64,000 nucleotides of DNA from NCBI GenBank assembly GCA_033063855.1, contig CP093831.1, positions 26,784,001-26,848,000 on the forward strand. Direction: 5' to 3'. Of this stretch, positions 43,901-56,804 are shown piece by piece; within the stretch, counting starts at the first letter, position 1; the number at the start of each line of letters is the position of its first letter. The notes under the pieces are model-generated. The model was not told the origin of the DNA. It was given only the letters and a program-made list of their open reading frames with translations, and did not search any database. Made by a program: the position numbers and the translations under genes. The stretch is from Smittia aterrima. Lineage: Eukaryota; Arthropoda; Insecta; Diptera; Chironomidae.

Positions 43901-46900
43901 CTCAATCGAGGTTTGACTCTTTAAACCACAAAGCGAACGAAACTGACGAAAGCTCCCTCGATCGAATTCAAAAAGGAGAATCCATTGAAGTCAAGTAAAA
44001 TCATCAAAAATGAATCAACGCCGGTTGATGTAGACATTCATCTTTGATGGAAAAATCCCTTCACTTGCACCCACCGCAATCGACAATTGAATAGAAGCAA
44101 AGGCAGGAGCTGAGAAAATCAATAACGATTTCCATTCAATCCGATGATTTACATGTTAACAATTTTTTTTTCTTTCTTTCTTGTCGAAAATTAATTTCTC
44201 TGCGTTCCTCGTTTGCTCTTTTGTCTGCGGAAAGTTTTTCAATGAAATTGTTGCATGAGATGAGGAAATAATTTTCGTGTTCGTTCATTCGGTTGTGGAA
44301 AAGCCTTCGCTGTAAATGAAAGCGCGAGGTTGAACAGTTTGTAACAGTGAAAGGGAAAATCCAAAATCGTCCATAAATTAATTTTCATTTAATTTGCCAT
44401 TGCCACCCTTCGAATGTTTAACAAAGCACAAAATCCACAAAATGTAATCAAGAGGCTTGTTTGTCTCGTCGCTCTTAATTCTCCATGCAAATTCAAGAGT
44501 TTTCACTCTCGAACACACTCACACACACACAAACTGCATCTCCATGAGGAATAATTCGTTTTATTATTCCAAGGGAAAGTGAATAATGTTTGGATTGTAA
44601 CGAAATTAGAGATTTTCACCGAAGCACACGTTCTGAGGATCAAAACAATCGAAATGGGGAAGCAGCAGCTCTCACTGCTCATCTCCTCGGCAATGAACTG
44701 AAGGGTAAATCACGAAAGCAAGAAATTTATGTTTTTACTATTATGATCATGTTTATTGTTTCATGTCGCACGCGTCGCGTCGTGTGCCGTTGCTAAGGAG
44801 ATTTCAACGTTTTCCAATGTTTCCGATGCTTTCTTGTGCAGCTGGCTTAGATTGTTTGACGATTCTGTTGTCAGTTTTCGTTGGTTCTTTCTGGAAGACG
44901 GTTCGCTATCGGATTCCTCTCGTGTCGCGCTTAGAAAGAAATTTTATTTTCAAGCAATTTTTGATTAGTTGAGAAAAGTTCTTGAAGCGCGAAAAAAAAA
45001 ATATTTCGCTTTACTCGGAGAAGTCTCATTCTTCACATTTCGCTGGGATTATTTGTGTGTGTGTTGTTTACTCAAGCGAGAAGCATAATTTCCCGATTAA
45101 AAAATGAGCGAGCGGGAAAGTGATAAGGAAAAATGCTTCGTGAGAGGAAATTCGTTGGTGGATTAAGTGAAAGCAAACAAATTTGAAATGTGATGAAAGC
45201 CTTGCTTCGAATCGTCAAGACTTGGAATTAATTGTGTAAATACACTGAAATGCTCTTCAGAGCTTCAATATTTGTCGAATTCCTCTTCAATCTCCACTTA
45301 CACGAGACACAACAGCAGAAAGAAGAGAAATAAAACGTTGCCATCGAGTCTAACGTTGATATCGAAAGCGATTTATGAAAAAATGTCAGAAACAAGAGAA
45401 ATTTTCTCCCGTGAATCCGAGAAATTATTTGAGCCTCGGATAACAGGGAAAAAAAATTGAGTTTAATAACAGCAGACGGCGAAATGATTTTGTCAAATTT
45501 CCCATCATTTTTCATCATCACCAGTCTCGTCTCCTATTAAAGCTCTTTCCCTCCTCTCTCACCTCATTCTCGCAATAAACGCCTTGAGCCGAAAGAGAAA
45601 ACTTGTCGCTAAAGACACAAAAACAATGAACGATCAACAGAATAAAGAAAAAAGTATCTTCCAAGCGAGAAGCGAAGAAGAAGGAAAGTTTGAGCTTTTA
45701 TGTGAGCTCGCGTGTGTTTCCACGTTGATAACAGATGACGATAATGTTCTGTGATTCCTCCTTGCGTGCAAAGCAATTAATGGATGGCGTTGTAAACGAA
45801 GCGAATGAACGTAACTTTGAAAGGATTCATTTGAAGGCTCTTTAATGGGGACCATTTGTGTTGACTGCTTTTTTAATTGAAATTTCTTCTCTCGCGCCGC
45901 TTCTTCTGCCATTTAATTTACTGCAGATTTAAATGACGGAAGAAGGAGAAAGCTTTGAAGCAACAAACAAATGAGCGACCGTTTATGTTAATTGAATGAA
46001 AATATCTTCAAGTCCTAAGCTTTTAGTGGAATTCTCGGGAGCTTAGAATGAAAATTGTGCCGATTCGTTAATGGAAATTAACATTTTTTTTTTCGTCAAG
46101 TTCCGCGTCGTACTCCCCACCGCGAAAGTTCTCGTTTGACGTATGGGGAGTTGCTGCAAATGCTAAAAAGAAATCTCTTCCACTTGTTTGCAAATGGCAA
46201 TGAATAATTAACTTAATTCCATTTCTCTCTCTCTCTCTCTCTCTCGGGCGTCTTTGAAATGTCGTTGTCGTTAAAAGGCAAGCACAATGAATGGCTTCTC
46301 AAGTTTCTCTGCGAAAGGAAAAAGCCGCGTCGATGGAATCGAGTTGAAACATTCTTTTTTTGATTTGAACTTGTCACGAACCTTTTCAATTCCAAAACAG
46401 AAGGAAAAAAAATTCCGTGAGTCAATCATTGGAATAATAAAGTTATGACGGGAAATGGCATCATCAACGATATCTTGATTTAACATTTTTTCGTCATTTG
46501 ATTCCTTGAGCTATGGAAACTCCTTTCGGTTCTGGGTTTCCACCTAAGGAGCTTAAAATTAACGGTGGAAGCTTCACAAGCTCCTCCAAGTAATTATCTC
46601 GTTAGAGTAAAAGCTTGACATGAAATAATCAAGCTCCAGCCATAACTCACTTTAATAGTTTCCTTCGTTGTCGTCTTCCTCGCCATGCCAACCTCGAGAC
46701 AATGTCGGATGACTTGTAGAAAGTTTCTTAAGCGCTTCCGCTTAAAGGAACGATAACAATGCGAGAAGAAAAATGACAAGTTTAGTTGGAAAAACAAGTA
46801 TTTATCCAATTAAATTTACTTTTCTCTCTCCCGGACTTTCATTTCGTGTGCTGAGGGAAAAGTCGATGGGAAAAAACAATAAATCACTTTTAGCATTTCC

Positions 46901-48407
46901 TCCGGCTCCTCCAGCCACAGAAATACATTATTTTCGTGGCTTGAAGTTAAAGAGTAAAAGCGAGAAAATCTCTGAAAAGAAAAACTCTCGAAACGAAACG
47001 ACAAAGTCTGCATTCGCAATGTCAATACTCTCAAGCAAGGATTGCGAGTGAAAGAGACGAGGCCGGAAGTTGTGGATGAATTTTTAATCGACAAAGGAAA
47101 GTTTCCAGGAAATTCCTTTTTGACAAACGATGTAATCAAGAGAAGAAAAGTTTGAACTTCGCCAGACCGCGAGAAGTTAACTAAACTATTCGAGAGTAAT
47201 TTATTGGATGTTTGACATCGGCGGGGTTAATGTCATTTCTCGCAGCGTAATATTCTTTTTAAACGGTCATAACATCGTCGTTAAAGTTCGTCGTATATCG
47301 CTGCTTAACACGAACCAACCCTCATCAGATCCATTAAGCGGGAGAGTAAATCCATTTTAATCTAATTTCTGCTAGAAACTGAAACTTCTTCCTCGTCGTC
47401 ACCTCTTTGACTCTCCATATGGCTTCAGCTTTATAGTTTGAATTAAAAATGTAAATAACGACACATTCTGTAGTTTCTCATTATCGGCTCCTTCTCCTCT
47501 CCCTCTCGTTCGTTCGATAGACGGAATGTGTCAGCAGATGTTTAATATTTAAAAATTTCTAATTAAATTTTGTTCGTACGACTCAATTAAAATTCAGAAT
47601 TGACTTTCCTTCCATTGTCTACAAGAAATCATCGCTTCAACGTGGTGAAGACATAGAAAATGTTTGTTTGTTGTTTCAAAAGTTTAAATTTAAATGAAGT
47701 TTCCCTGGAAATTGTTGAGAGTGAGAAAGCACTTTGTGCACTCGAAGAAAATCGCATTAGAAGCAAAACTATTAAGCGAAACACGGGCAATAATTCAGGA
47801 GCCTTAAACAACTCGTAAATATTTATTAGTCTTGCTCGAAGCTCGTTCTTTTGCACATCAACCAGAAGATCTTCTTCTGTTTGCAGTAAATGTTTCTTCC
47901 TAAGATCGGAGAACGAAACGAGAAAGATGTAAAACTATAAACAAGTCACATAAACTGATTAATCACGTGGAAGTGAAATTGGATGCATTTTATGTTCTTA
48001 GGGCGAGTTCCATTGTGTGCGTAGGATTTCAAATTATTTTCGGTTCCGTCTGCTGTTGACTCTTTGCTTGGGTGGTTTGTTCTCTGGCTGCTGCTGCTGT
48101 TGGTTATCTAGTGAAAAGTAAATGAGAGCAAACAGATTTGCTTGACGAGAAAAGCTCGGAGGTTGGAAAAGGGTTCGAAGAGAAATGAATAAAAGAAAGA
48201 AACAAAAACCAAAACGTTTTATATTTTTCTAAGGATTTTTGTTAATTAATTTCGTTCCCTTTTGCAAGCTCCGACACAAAATAAAAAAAGAAATCAAAGA
48301 GAAAAGGAAACGTTCAGTGTTGTGTGTGCTGAATTTCCGAGGATTAAAAGCAGAAATGTCAAGAAACATTTGAAAAGTGAGAAAAGAGTTGAAATAAAGA
48401 GGAAAAA
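40954..48407. other. sickie intron, no gene seen
   Basis: 7.4 kb of AT-rich sequence with no supportable exon until the alternative exon at 48408. It contains a (TC)n microsatellite at 46224-46245. An initiator-like TCAGTG near 48314 may start the alternative transcript described next. Confidence 0.5.
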
Positions 48408-48484
48408 ATGGGAAATTCGTCGTCGAAACGTGAAAAGGGCAGGAAGTGTCGAAGTCTGCCTAACTCACCCGCCATTAAGCAAAG
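48408..48484 (+). CDS. sick: Putative alternative first exon of sickie with myristoylation signal
   Basis: ATG 48408 in strong context (GGAAAAAATGGG) opens 25 codons plus two bases up to the donor CAAAG|GTAACA at 48485. The peptide starts MGNSSSKREKGRKCR, a textbook N-myristoylation motif (Gly2, Ser6, Lys7) with a nearby cysteine that could be palmitoylated and a basic patch. It leaves phase 2, exactly as the CH exon at 40532 does, so it can splice to 49507 and read ...AIKQR|QLPVYTKS. This would give a membrane-attached sickie isoform lacking the Ser-rich and CH parts, from an internal promoter. No acceptor is evident upstream, consistent with a first exon. Confidence 0.6.
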
Positions 48485-49506
48485 GTAACAAACGCACTCA
48501 GTTGAGAAGAGAAAACTGTTGCTCTTTAAATCAATTTCCACGCGAAAAATAATCGAAAATAAATTTTGGGGTTCGCTCACAACTCAAACTCAGTTGCAAA
48601 GCTGTTAACTGTAATTAAAAAGAGTGAACTCACAGTAAATATAAATCATCAAAAATTCTAATTAATTAGAATGTTGCGGTTCGAAATGTTTACGAGGATT
48701 TAAAATGATCGAACATTAAAGTCGAATTATCTTTCGATTAACTTCGAGAACTTTTTTGTCATCACACTCCAATAATTCCTCTTCCAATAAATTGAAGCAG
48801 AGAAAGAGTTTCTCTTGTGATCGACTCGATTCTCGTGCAGCAGACTCAGTCGTCATAATTCAGGAGAGACTTTAACTCTTGCGATAGCAAACGAAATCCA
48901 ATCGAGTAGAATATTCGATGCATTAAACGACTCTTGAATAAATATCGAGTTTCTCTGTTAATAATCGAAAGAAGTAGATTTTGCCTGAACCAAAAATGCA
49001 AATTGATTTATTCTGCATATCGCAGTCTCTCGCTTTTGATTGCTTTTACTAACATAAGCCTCGATTTTTCGGGCTCGAGTGTCATGAATAAAGAATGCAA
49101 ATAAATCGTATTTTCACGCCATTGTCCTGTCCATTGCTGCTAATTGATTACGTTTTGTGGTTTGTTATTCGATTGGATTTTTAATTAAATTGTCAACTTA
49201 AGAACTTTTCGTTACTAACCCAAAAATGGCGAAGATCCAACAACAGGAGAGTTTATGTCAAAACACGATAAAACTTTATTAATTATCTCGAAAAGCTGCT
49301 TCAATAATTCAGCATCAAAGTCTCTCTCTCTCTCTCCTCGTGAATCAATTAATTTTCAAATTTTGCATTGCATAATCAATGAACTTCGATAATCCGAATA
49401 ATTTATGCGCTCTGCCGTTATATTGATCCGCAATAATCATTATTACATGTCGGTAGCATTAACAGCTTGAAAACGAGATTAAACTTAAAGTCTTTCTCCT
49501 TCTCAG

Positions 49507-49643
49507 ACAATTACCAGTTTATACGAAATCGGTAAATGGAACCACAGCAATTCCCCTCCCAGCGACGGTTCTTGTTACCAGACGATGTCAACCAGCAGGC
49601 GACAAAGTACGTCCACTGCCTCCAACTCCCAATCACCAGTCAT
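49507..49643 (+). CDS. sick: sickie exon after the CH domain
   Basis: 137 bp from acceptor CTCCTTCTCAG to donor CAT|GTAAGT; enters phase 2, leaves phase 1. It encodes QLPVYTKSVNGTTAIPLPAT and then a Pro-rich tail (RPLPPTPNHQS). TAIP fits the S/T-x-I-P pattern recognised by EB1-type proteins. The frame is fixed by both neighbouring exons. Confidence 0.82.
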
Positions 49644-49702
49644 GTAAGTTATGAGCCTCAATCGAAAGCATTTTCGTTTGATATCAATCTCTTCCATCTC
49701 AG

Positions 49703-49781
49703 CGATTCCATTGACGAAGCCGTCATCGAATGAAAGCAGCCGGCCGAACAGTCCACCGGATAACTCGATAAATGGAATCAG
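49703..49781 (+). CDS. sick: sickie small exon
   Basis: 79 bp between acceptor TTCCATCTCAG and donor CAG|GTAATA, separated from the previous exon by a 59-bp intron; enters phase 1, leaves phase 2. It reads (S)IPLTKPSSNESSRPNSPPDN; across the junction SSIPLTKP forms another SxIP-type motif flanked by lysine and proline. Ser/Pro-rich and probably disordered. Confidence 0.8.
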
Positions 49782-50445
49782 GTAATAAACTTCAGACAAT
49801 CTGATTTAAAGCTTAATCTACAATGAAAAATTTGCCGCTGTCAATAATTTGCAATTTGCAATATTTTTTTCCGTGAATTTCGATTTTCGATGGAATTTTT
49901 TTTAATTTCGCTCGATAAGCTCATTATCACATTTCGCTCGTTCTCCTCCCACGGCTGAAGAAGACAAAAGCGTCAGGTTCACAAATTTAAATGTAAATAC
50001 AATTAATTGAGCTGAAGAGTTGAGAAATGTTCTTCACCGAGCGTGGAATAAATTTAATTATCGAGAAAATATAAATCTCAAAAGCGAGCGCGAGACGAGT
50101 AAACAACGAAAGTTAATTATTTTCACTCTCAACATGAATTTTGTTATTTCAAATATTTTCGAGCTGATTTAATTTGACGCTAAACTGTTTTGTCGTTTCA
50201 CTCGAAAGAGCGAAGCGATAACTTAATTAAATATTCTGGATCGAGAACTCTTGCAACTCGTCCTCGGACATGTAAATGAAAGTCGTCAATGGACTGCTCG
50301 TAAAAAAGTTTAACTTCGTCATAATCTCAACTCTCGAGAGTCTTCCTTTCGAATCTAAAATGAATGGAATTTAAAATTTTTGCGAGCAGCCACAAAAAGT
50401 TGAATGGGAAAAGTTTGAATTGATATTATTTTTCATTTATTCCAG

Positions 50446-51666
50446 ATCAAGCAAAATTCCTGCGAGTCCATACAACAATGGCTCATTGCTCACGAATGGA
50501 AATCTTGAGAATCAGCAGCCACCGCAGAAACAGTCGATGCTGGGCAAGCTAAAAATCTTCGGGAAGGATAAGACAGAAGTGCCAAAGACTCAACTCTCAA
50601 AACGAACGAGTTCAAGCAGTGGCTTCTCCTCCGCTAGAAGCGAACGAAGTGACTCAAGCATAAGCTTAAACAATGAATCGAATATCTCGACATCTCAAAC
50701 CTCAAGTACGAAGAGTACTTCAAAGAAATCTGACACTGCCAAGTCGTCGTCGATTTCGTCGAAAGTGACGACAAAGGTTCAAGCACCAGCCAAGAAAGGC
50801 GACAAGAAAGATAAGAGTCAATTGAATAACAGTCAGACAGAGAGCAACTCAGACTTGCCGCCCACAAAATTGCACAAAATCCCGCAAGCCAAATTGCAAG
50901 TGTCCACCGTGGGCCGCAAACCAGAATCAACAAAAACTGGTTTGTCGTCTCAACTACAGCAGCCGAAGCCAATTCAATCGCCACCATCAGTTGGAACAGG
51001 CATTCCGAAGCCGATGGCTGCTATCAAAGGCACAACAAAGCAAATAACGAACGATGAGTCGTTTGACGCAATAAAAGTGAATGGAATCGACGTGCAGAAG
51101 ACGACACAGATTGTTGCTCCAATCTCGATGAGCCCGCTTCACAATCAATTGTTAAATCAAACAAATAACAATATCACGAGCAGCTCCGTGGCTGACAATC
51201 ACGAGCCAAGTGTCATTTATCGTCCGACGGCGGCTGAGGCTCACGCCGACATTTATCAAATGCAATCGCAGCTGAATCCAATAGCGAACCGTAAATTGGA
51301 GAATTCAGTAATCAACGGCAATAATTTAAACTCGATATCGTCAAAAGTGAATGGAATTGTGCAGTCGTCAATTACAACAACGATTTTTGAAGATGACAAG
51401 GATATTTCGAATGTGATTCCAATGCGATCGTTGATTCGCGGTGGTTACAACAGCTGCACAACAAGTCCCCTTCGAACGAGTCGCATCGGAAATGGATTTT
51501 TCGATGATAACGGACAAGGCTATTGCAGTGACGGTGACGCTCTCCGAAAGGCGTCGACGATTCGTTATTCAGACATTGAGAATGGATATTTGTCTGAGGG
51601 ACCGCACTTCCTGAGCATCTTGAGGAATAATCGACCGCAGATGCCATCAACAATCGCAGAAGAACG
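50446..51666 (+). CDS. sick: sickie large Ser/Lys-rich exon
   Basis: 1221 bp from acceptor TTTATTCCAG to donor GAACG|GTGAGT; enters and leaves phase 2. It begins RSSKIPASPYNNGS, an SxIP motif with adjacent basic residues, and later has GTGIPKP, a second one. The middle is Ser/Lys-rich (SKRTSSSSGFSSARSERSDS). The C-terminal part has NAV-like phrases GYCSDGDALRKAS, RYSDIENGYLSEGPHFL and MPSTIAEER. Such repeated DGY/GYLSEG segments are typical of NAV-family central regions. The open donor shows that the gene continues; the next exon was not found. Confidence 0.85.
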
Positions 51667-54600
51667 GTGAGTCCATGAAGAGAAACTTTTATGACTCATT
51701 ACTCGGGAGATTTGTCTGTGAGACTTGGGAAAATGTGGCAGCGATCCAAAAAATCCTTTATTCGAATGTCTGCGCTTCTAAGTCTTCTTATAATGTAATT
51801 AGATCGTTTCATGCTGAGCTCCACATCACGCGGCAATCGCCAGCTACACCTTTCACCTTTTCACTGCAGAAATTGTGCAGTCTCATCGTCCAACATAAAT
51901 CAAAATGAATGTTGACGTGCAGGGGAGCGAGTTAAAGAGCGTGATGGGACATGTTGCAGATTTATTCACAGCAGGGAGTTCTATCAAACGCAGGAAGTTT
52001 GTAATTAAATGGAAAACTCTTTTGAGTTGTCTCTAATCCTCGCAAATGTTTAATAAATGAGCTCTCTCTCTTCGCTTCGATGATCCGTAATCGAAATGAT
52101 TCTTTATCTCTTGAAAAATGCATGAGAATCGTAAATGTAATCACATGATGTGTCTCAAATCCTTTCTCCTTGCGCTCACTTGGCTCTGCGATAAATTCTC
52201 ATTTCGAAGAAATTTCCGTTCGAGGAATTGCATTGAGCTTTTGCGGATTCAAAGCTCACTCCTCTCTGCTCCCTAATCCATCATGAAAATTTTATGATGT
52301 CCATAAGAAAATTGTCTTGTCTGATGGCAAACATTTAATTTATTTTCAATTACAAGAGGATTTGCTTTTCTACGAAAGCGATTTCATGCTTCATCCATCA
52401 CGACAACAACTTCTCCTCATCCGAAAGAAATGTTTTCTAACGATCATCACGGAGAAGAAGGATTTTTCTTCTCGGTTAATCTTAAAATTAAATTCAAGAT
52501 GTGTTTCACATCGTGCGTTTGGGGAGCACAAGTGAGTGTGTAAATTAAGGAGCGGAGATGTCCCTAATCTTTCGTTCGGCAGAAAATTCCATCAGATGGG
52601 ATCATTTCGTCTCGTTGATGATTCCTTTTCCGGTACAACGAAGAGGGGAGAGAAAAGTGTGAGCTAGGCGAATGAGTAATCTTATCTGTTTACTCACAAA
52701 TCTCTCATATTTCCGACTCCGCAATGCGTTTTCCTCCTGTCATTACATTTCACTTTCTTTCCCCTTTAAAGAGAAAAACAGAAGGGAACTCGCTCGCTTG
52801 ATGATGATTCAGAAAACTTGATTTGTGGGCTTATGTTGCTCTTTGGGGAGAACTCGAAAAAGGCTTCACTTTTGAGTGAATGTTCATTGGCTCATGTTCA
52901 ACATGAAAATAAAAATAAAACTTTTCTCCTCTCGCAGTTATCTAACTTTTCTTCTTCATCGCTTTTTTATTCAAATGTTAGCGTTGATGTCAGAATCAAC
53001 AAAATTCCTTTTGAGAAATGTTTTGAGAATCATAAAAATTTCTCGAGTTTGTAATCGACATATCAACCGACGAGATGATCTGTTTACCGATGAGACGCAT
53101 AAGCTTCTCTCCCCTCTCGACTCTCGAAGCGACATAAATCGTCGTCGAGCAGGGCAAACTTTAAACATTTTCTTTTTGGTCTGATCGAAGAAGAATTGTT
53201 TATGGATATTTGCCCCCATTTTGTTGGCTCAACAAAAGAACGAGAGAGGGCACGTTGGGGGAGATAAAGATATGAAAGTATTTCAAAAACATTTTATAAA
53301 CAGAAATACACTTTTCATTCACATGAATTTATCCCAAAGCCTAAACTCGAGAGGCACTCGAAGAGACAGGGATTCGAAATCAATTTGATCGCAATTCGAA
53401 ATCATCAACTTGACGATGAGAAAGCTCTCAACCGAGGCTTTTATGCTCTTCACAAGCTTCAAGCCTTCAATTGTGTAAAGTCTCGTTTCACATGAAATTC
53501 AAGTGGAAGAGTCTTGAAGTGTAAATCGCTTTTATAAGCGATGAGTGAATGAATGTGCTTTAAATGAAATTTCGCGAGTAAACAAACTCGAGAAAGGAAT
53601 TCCTCAAATTTGATTTACTAAAAATATTTCCTGATGAATTCAAATTCAAAATTCTTCTCAAACTTTTTCCTCTTTTTCTTTAGTTAAGTGCTGATTGTGC
53701 ATAAATTGAGCGAAACGGTTTCTTTTATATTTTTTGAATGTTTGTTTAGAACTCTCGTGAGTGTGTCAGCTGTGATTTTACTGGCAACCTCTGCCACATT
53801 ATGCATAATTGATAGCTTCGAGTGTTTAGATGAAAAGGAATTTTACATCAGCAAAATGTTGAATAAAGAAGAAAAAAAGTGACGAGGCACGAAAAGGGGC
53901 GAAGTTTGTAAAAGGATTTTCAATATTTCTTGGAACTTATTCAAAGGAAAAAAAAAGAGAAAAACTTTCGATGGGAAATTTATTCACTTTTAATTTTCAT
54001 GAAAATTAAATTTGCACAAACTTTTCCCTCTCAAACCAATTCCGATCTTGATTCGGATGAAATATTTATTGGCTCTGAGAGTCTGGAGAAGTTTCTCTCT
54101 CGCTCGCCCACACATTCGAGGACTTTTAATATTTGCTCGTTAAAGTTTTAAATTGAATTTTCTCACATTTCTCAAAAGTTTTTTGTTTCGAAATTTATTA
54201 GATTACAATTTTCATTTTTTGATAGACTGAGTTGATAGATTTTGAAATTAATCTCCGCTTGATGAATAAATCATCAACTTGAGGAGAGAAAACTAAAAAC
54301 TACTCACAGCAGATTGTCTGGTGAAATTTTCGTTTGGCAAGAAGTTGAAGTCGAGGGTGCTAGTTCGGAAATAACTTCACAATCAAATTAAGAAACTTTA
54401 CGGAAGAGAAAATTAAATTTATGCAAATTCGTTCGTTGATGTGTTATAAGACGAAAGATTTTCTTCTTAAGAAGGGAAAGTCACGTGAAGCTTAGGGTGA
54501 AAATTGAGGAATTTAATTTTGGGAGGAACTTTTAAATTTGTTCTGGTCCACATCAAATTGAGAAGTCATTTGATTCTTTATTGACGAAGAGGGAAAAGTT

Positions 54601-55507
54601 TCTTGTTTCTTCCCGGAAAAAACAAATTCCAAGCGACATCAACAATCATCCCCAAATTAAAAGCGAATTATCAAATTCCAGAAAATTCACGAAAATATTT
54701 GAAACTTTTCCTTTTCGAGGAAAATTTAAAACGAGAAGAGAAATATCATTTTTCATTTCGATTATCGGCGAAAGGAAAATTCAAATAAATTTCAAGCCAG
54801 ATGCTCTCGTTTGCCTTCATGATTGAAATTGATTAATTAAAATTTGAGTCACAACTTTCCTCGAGTTTCGTTGAAATTAAATAAAATTATGATGAAGGCA
54901 ACTTCTCGACTCATCTAATGGAAGTTGTAAAGAAACTTTCCCTGTCATTAATAATTGATCGTTCATCTGATATCTTGTTACAAAATGAGGGAAAGTAAAT
55001 TGGAATTCATCATTTGACTAATTAGATACGAGAATCGTGGTTCAATGTTTCGTTGAAAATTGAAATGAAAAATGTTTCGACAAATAAAAAATTCTCCTCG
55101 CCATTTCAATCAACGACATTTGACGACCTTGCATCAAAGTCCCATTAAGAATTCCACTCTTGACGATCATTTACAACACTCGAGACGCGGGACGAAACAT
55201 TTATTTCGTCGTTTTACATTTCGTTTCCTGACACGGCTTCTCGCACTTAATCAAAAGAAAAACTTAATTTTCAAGAAATTTTCTTCAAGATTTTCTCGCT
55301 TCACTTTTCTTTAATTCAATTTAAATTAGGGTTCGTCGGTAGCCAGTCAGGTGAAGACTTTCTAGGGTTCGCTTGGTGGTAGTAATAGGAAACTTTTTTA
55401 TTTTATTGATAACAAAGTGAATTTATTTATTTATCACATTTCCTGCGCTTCAGTTAAACATTTCCTGTCCACGGTCTTCTTTGAAGTGACTTTTTCTTTA
55501 TCGGATA
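51667..55507. other. sickie downstream intron or intergenic region
   Basis: No exon in the required phase with convincing borders was found, so the next sickie exon is either tiny or beyond the LRR cluster. The 3' UTR of the first LRR gene ends near 55425, where an AATAAA lies on the minus strand. Two short motifs AGGGTTCG at 55328-55340 and 55365-55375 recur 3' of LRR gene 6. Confidence 0.5.
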
Positions 55508-56656
55508 TTACCAAGAAGCTTTGATAATCAAAATGCAAGATAAAATTAATCCAAAGCTCAGTGTTATCGTCGATGCTCCTAATGTCGTCGGTGCTGCAAC
55601 TGTTGTTGTAGTTCGACTATCATCAAATCGTTGAAAGCAATTTTCCATTTGTCTGTATAGCTCCTGACGATCGTTTGGAATGTTATTCAAACTGACGCTG
55701 ACACATTCATTTCCTACTCCATCGAATACTTGAAGATTTGGGAAGTTGTCAAAGAAGTTTCTCTCGACTCTTGCCAATCTATTCGAGCGAACTTCTAAAT
55801 TAACCAGATTTGGTAACGATGAAAAGGAGTGGCTTCGAAGTTCAGTTAAGATTCCGTTTCGTAAAGTTAGAGTTTCTAAATTCGGTAAACCAACGAATCC
55901 TTGTATTTCAATATTTGAGAGTCGCCAATTATCTGTGAAGATGATTTGTTGTAGACTCGGCAAAGTAGTGAAAGCTGCCGATTCAATTGTTGTCAGTTGT
56001 GCATTAGTCGATATCTGGACGGATACTAAAGAATTGAGTACTCGGAAAGTGTTGGATTGAAGTTGTTGAACATTCGTCGACATCAATCTGAAGTCAACCA
56101 AAGATGAAACATCTCGGAATATGTCTGCTCTTAATTCGGTGAGAGCCGGCAACTGATGTAAAGTCAAATTTGCCAGTCTTGTCAAGCCAGCAAAAGCCAA
56201 GTCTTCGATTTGTACTAAGTTATTCTCATTTGAGATAAACAAAAGATTGATGTTCGTACAAGCTTCGAAAGTTCTTCCAGGAATTCGTTGAAGTCTATTG
56301 AGTAGAAAAAAAAGCGACTCAAGATTTCCACAATTACGCCATGGCTGATGAAGCTCCATCAACTGAAGGGAAGCCAAACCGAGGTTTCTTATATTTTGGA
56401 ATCGATCAAATATTTGTTGAGGAAAAAAGTTGAAAATACAATTTTCTGTTGTAATCGTTGTGACGTCACTATCAGTTCTTCCAGGAAGGTGAACGCCTCC
56501 GATGACGAATTGTGCGTTTCTATCAGTATAATTCACATTCACAAATCTACACGAGTATAAATCTTCTGTATCTTCAAATATACAAGTTGCTTGTTGTCCT
56601 AGAGTCAAACCAATTGAACTCAGAAGGAAAACGAAAATCGCGGAATAAACTTTCAT
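55508..56656 (-). CDS. Secreted/GPI-type LRR protein 1
   Basis: 382 residues, one exon. The signal peptide is MKVYSAIFVFLLSSIGLTLGQ. An N-terminal Cys cap (TCIFEDTEDLYSCRFVNV, GVHLPGRTDSDV) is followed by about ten leucine-rich repeats from residue 85 to 310 (IPGRTFEAC, LRADIFRDV, VERNFFDNFPNL), a C-terminal cap with NECVSVSLNNIPNDRQELY, a Thr-rich stalk and the hydrophobic tail TLGASTITLSFGLILSC. The tail ending with few residues after it suggests a GPI anchor or short membrane segment. Such insect LRR proteins act at the cell surface or in haemolymph; ligand unknown. It is the most 3' of six tandem copies, and the family lacks the coiled coil of mosquito LRIM/APL1. Confidence 0.88.
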   Translation of the reverse strand: MKVYSAIFVFLLSSIGLTLGQQATCIFEDTEDLYSCRFVNVNYTDRNAQFVIGGVHLPGRTDSDVTTITTENCIFNFFPQQIFDRFQNIRNLGLASLQLMELHQPWRNCGNLESLFFLLNRLQRIPGRTFEACTNINLLFISNENNLVQIEDLAFAGLTRLANLTLHQLPALTELRADIFRDVSSLVDFRLMSTNVQQLQSNTFRVLNSLVSVQISTNAQLTTIESAAFTTLPSLQQIIFTDNWRLSNIEIQGFVGLPNLETLTLRNGILTELRSHSFSSLPNLVNLEVRSNRLARVERNFFDNFPNLQVFDGVGNECVSVSLNNIPNDRQELYRQMENCFQRFDDSRTTTTVAAPTTLGASTITLSFGLILSCILIIKASW

Positions 56657-56754
56657 TTTTCTAATTTTGACAAAGTGATCAAAATTGTCAACTTCACTAC
56701 TTCAACTTCACACAGCGAATGCCTGAAAATAAATTTCTAGTGGAAAGCTGAGAC

Positions 56755-56798
56755 TGATAACTTATCACTGATAAGATTTGGAAATGCGAAATTTATCA
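56755..56798 (-). promoter_or_regulatory. GATA cluster upstream of LRR gene 1
   Basis: Four GATA-type sites in 44 bp: TGATAA at 56755 and 56769, TTATCA at 56762 and 56793. They lie about 100-140 bp before the ATG at 56656. The same arrangement precedes LRR gene 2. Confidence 0.6.
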
Positions 56799-56804
56799 AT
56801 TTTT

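Noticed and set aside
51862..51905. Candidate next sickie exon after CACTGCAG
   Set aside because: The required reading frame hits a stop after about 15 codons before any usable donor.
55746..56060. Plus-strand frames opposite the LRR genes (also 59330-59671 and others)
   Set aside because: Antisense shadows of strongly supported LRR coding sequence.
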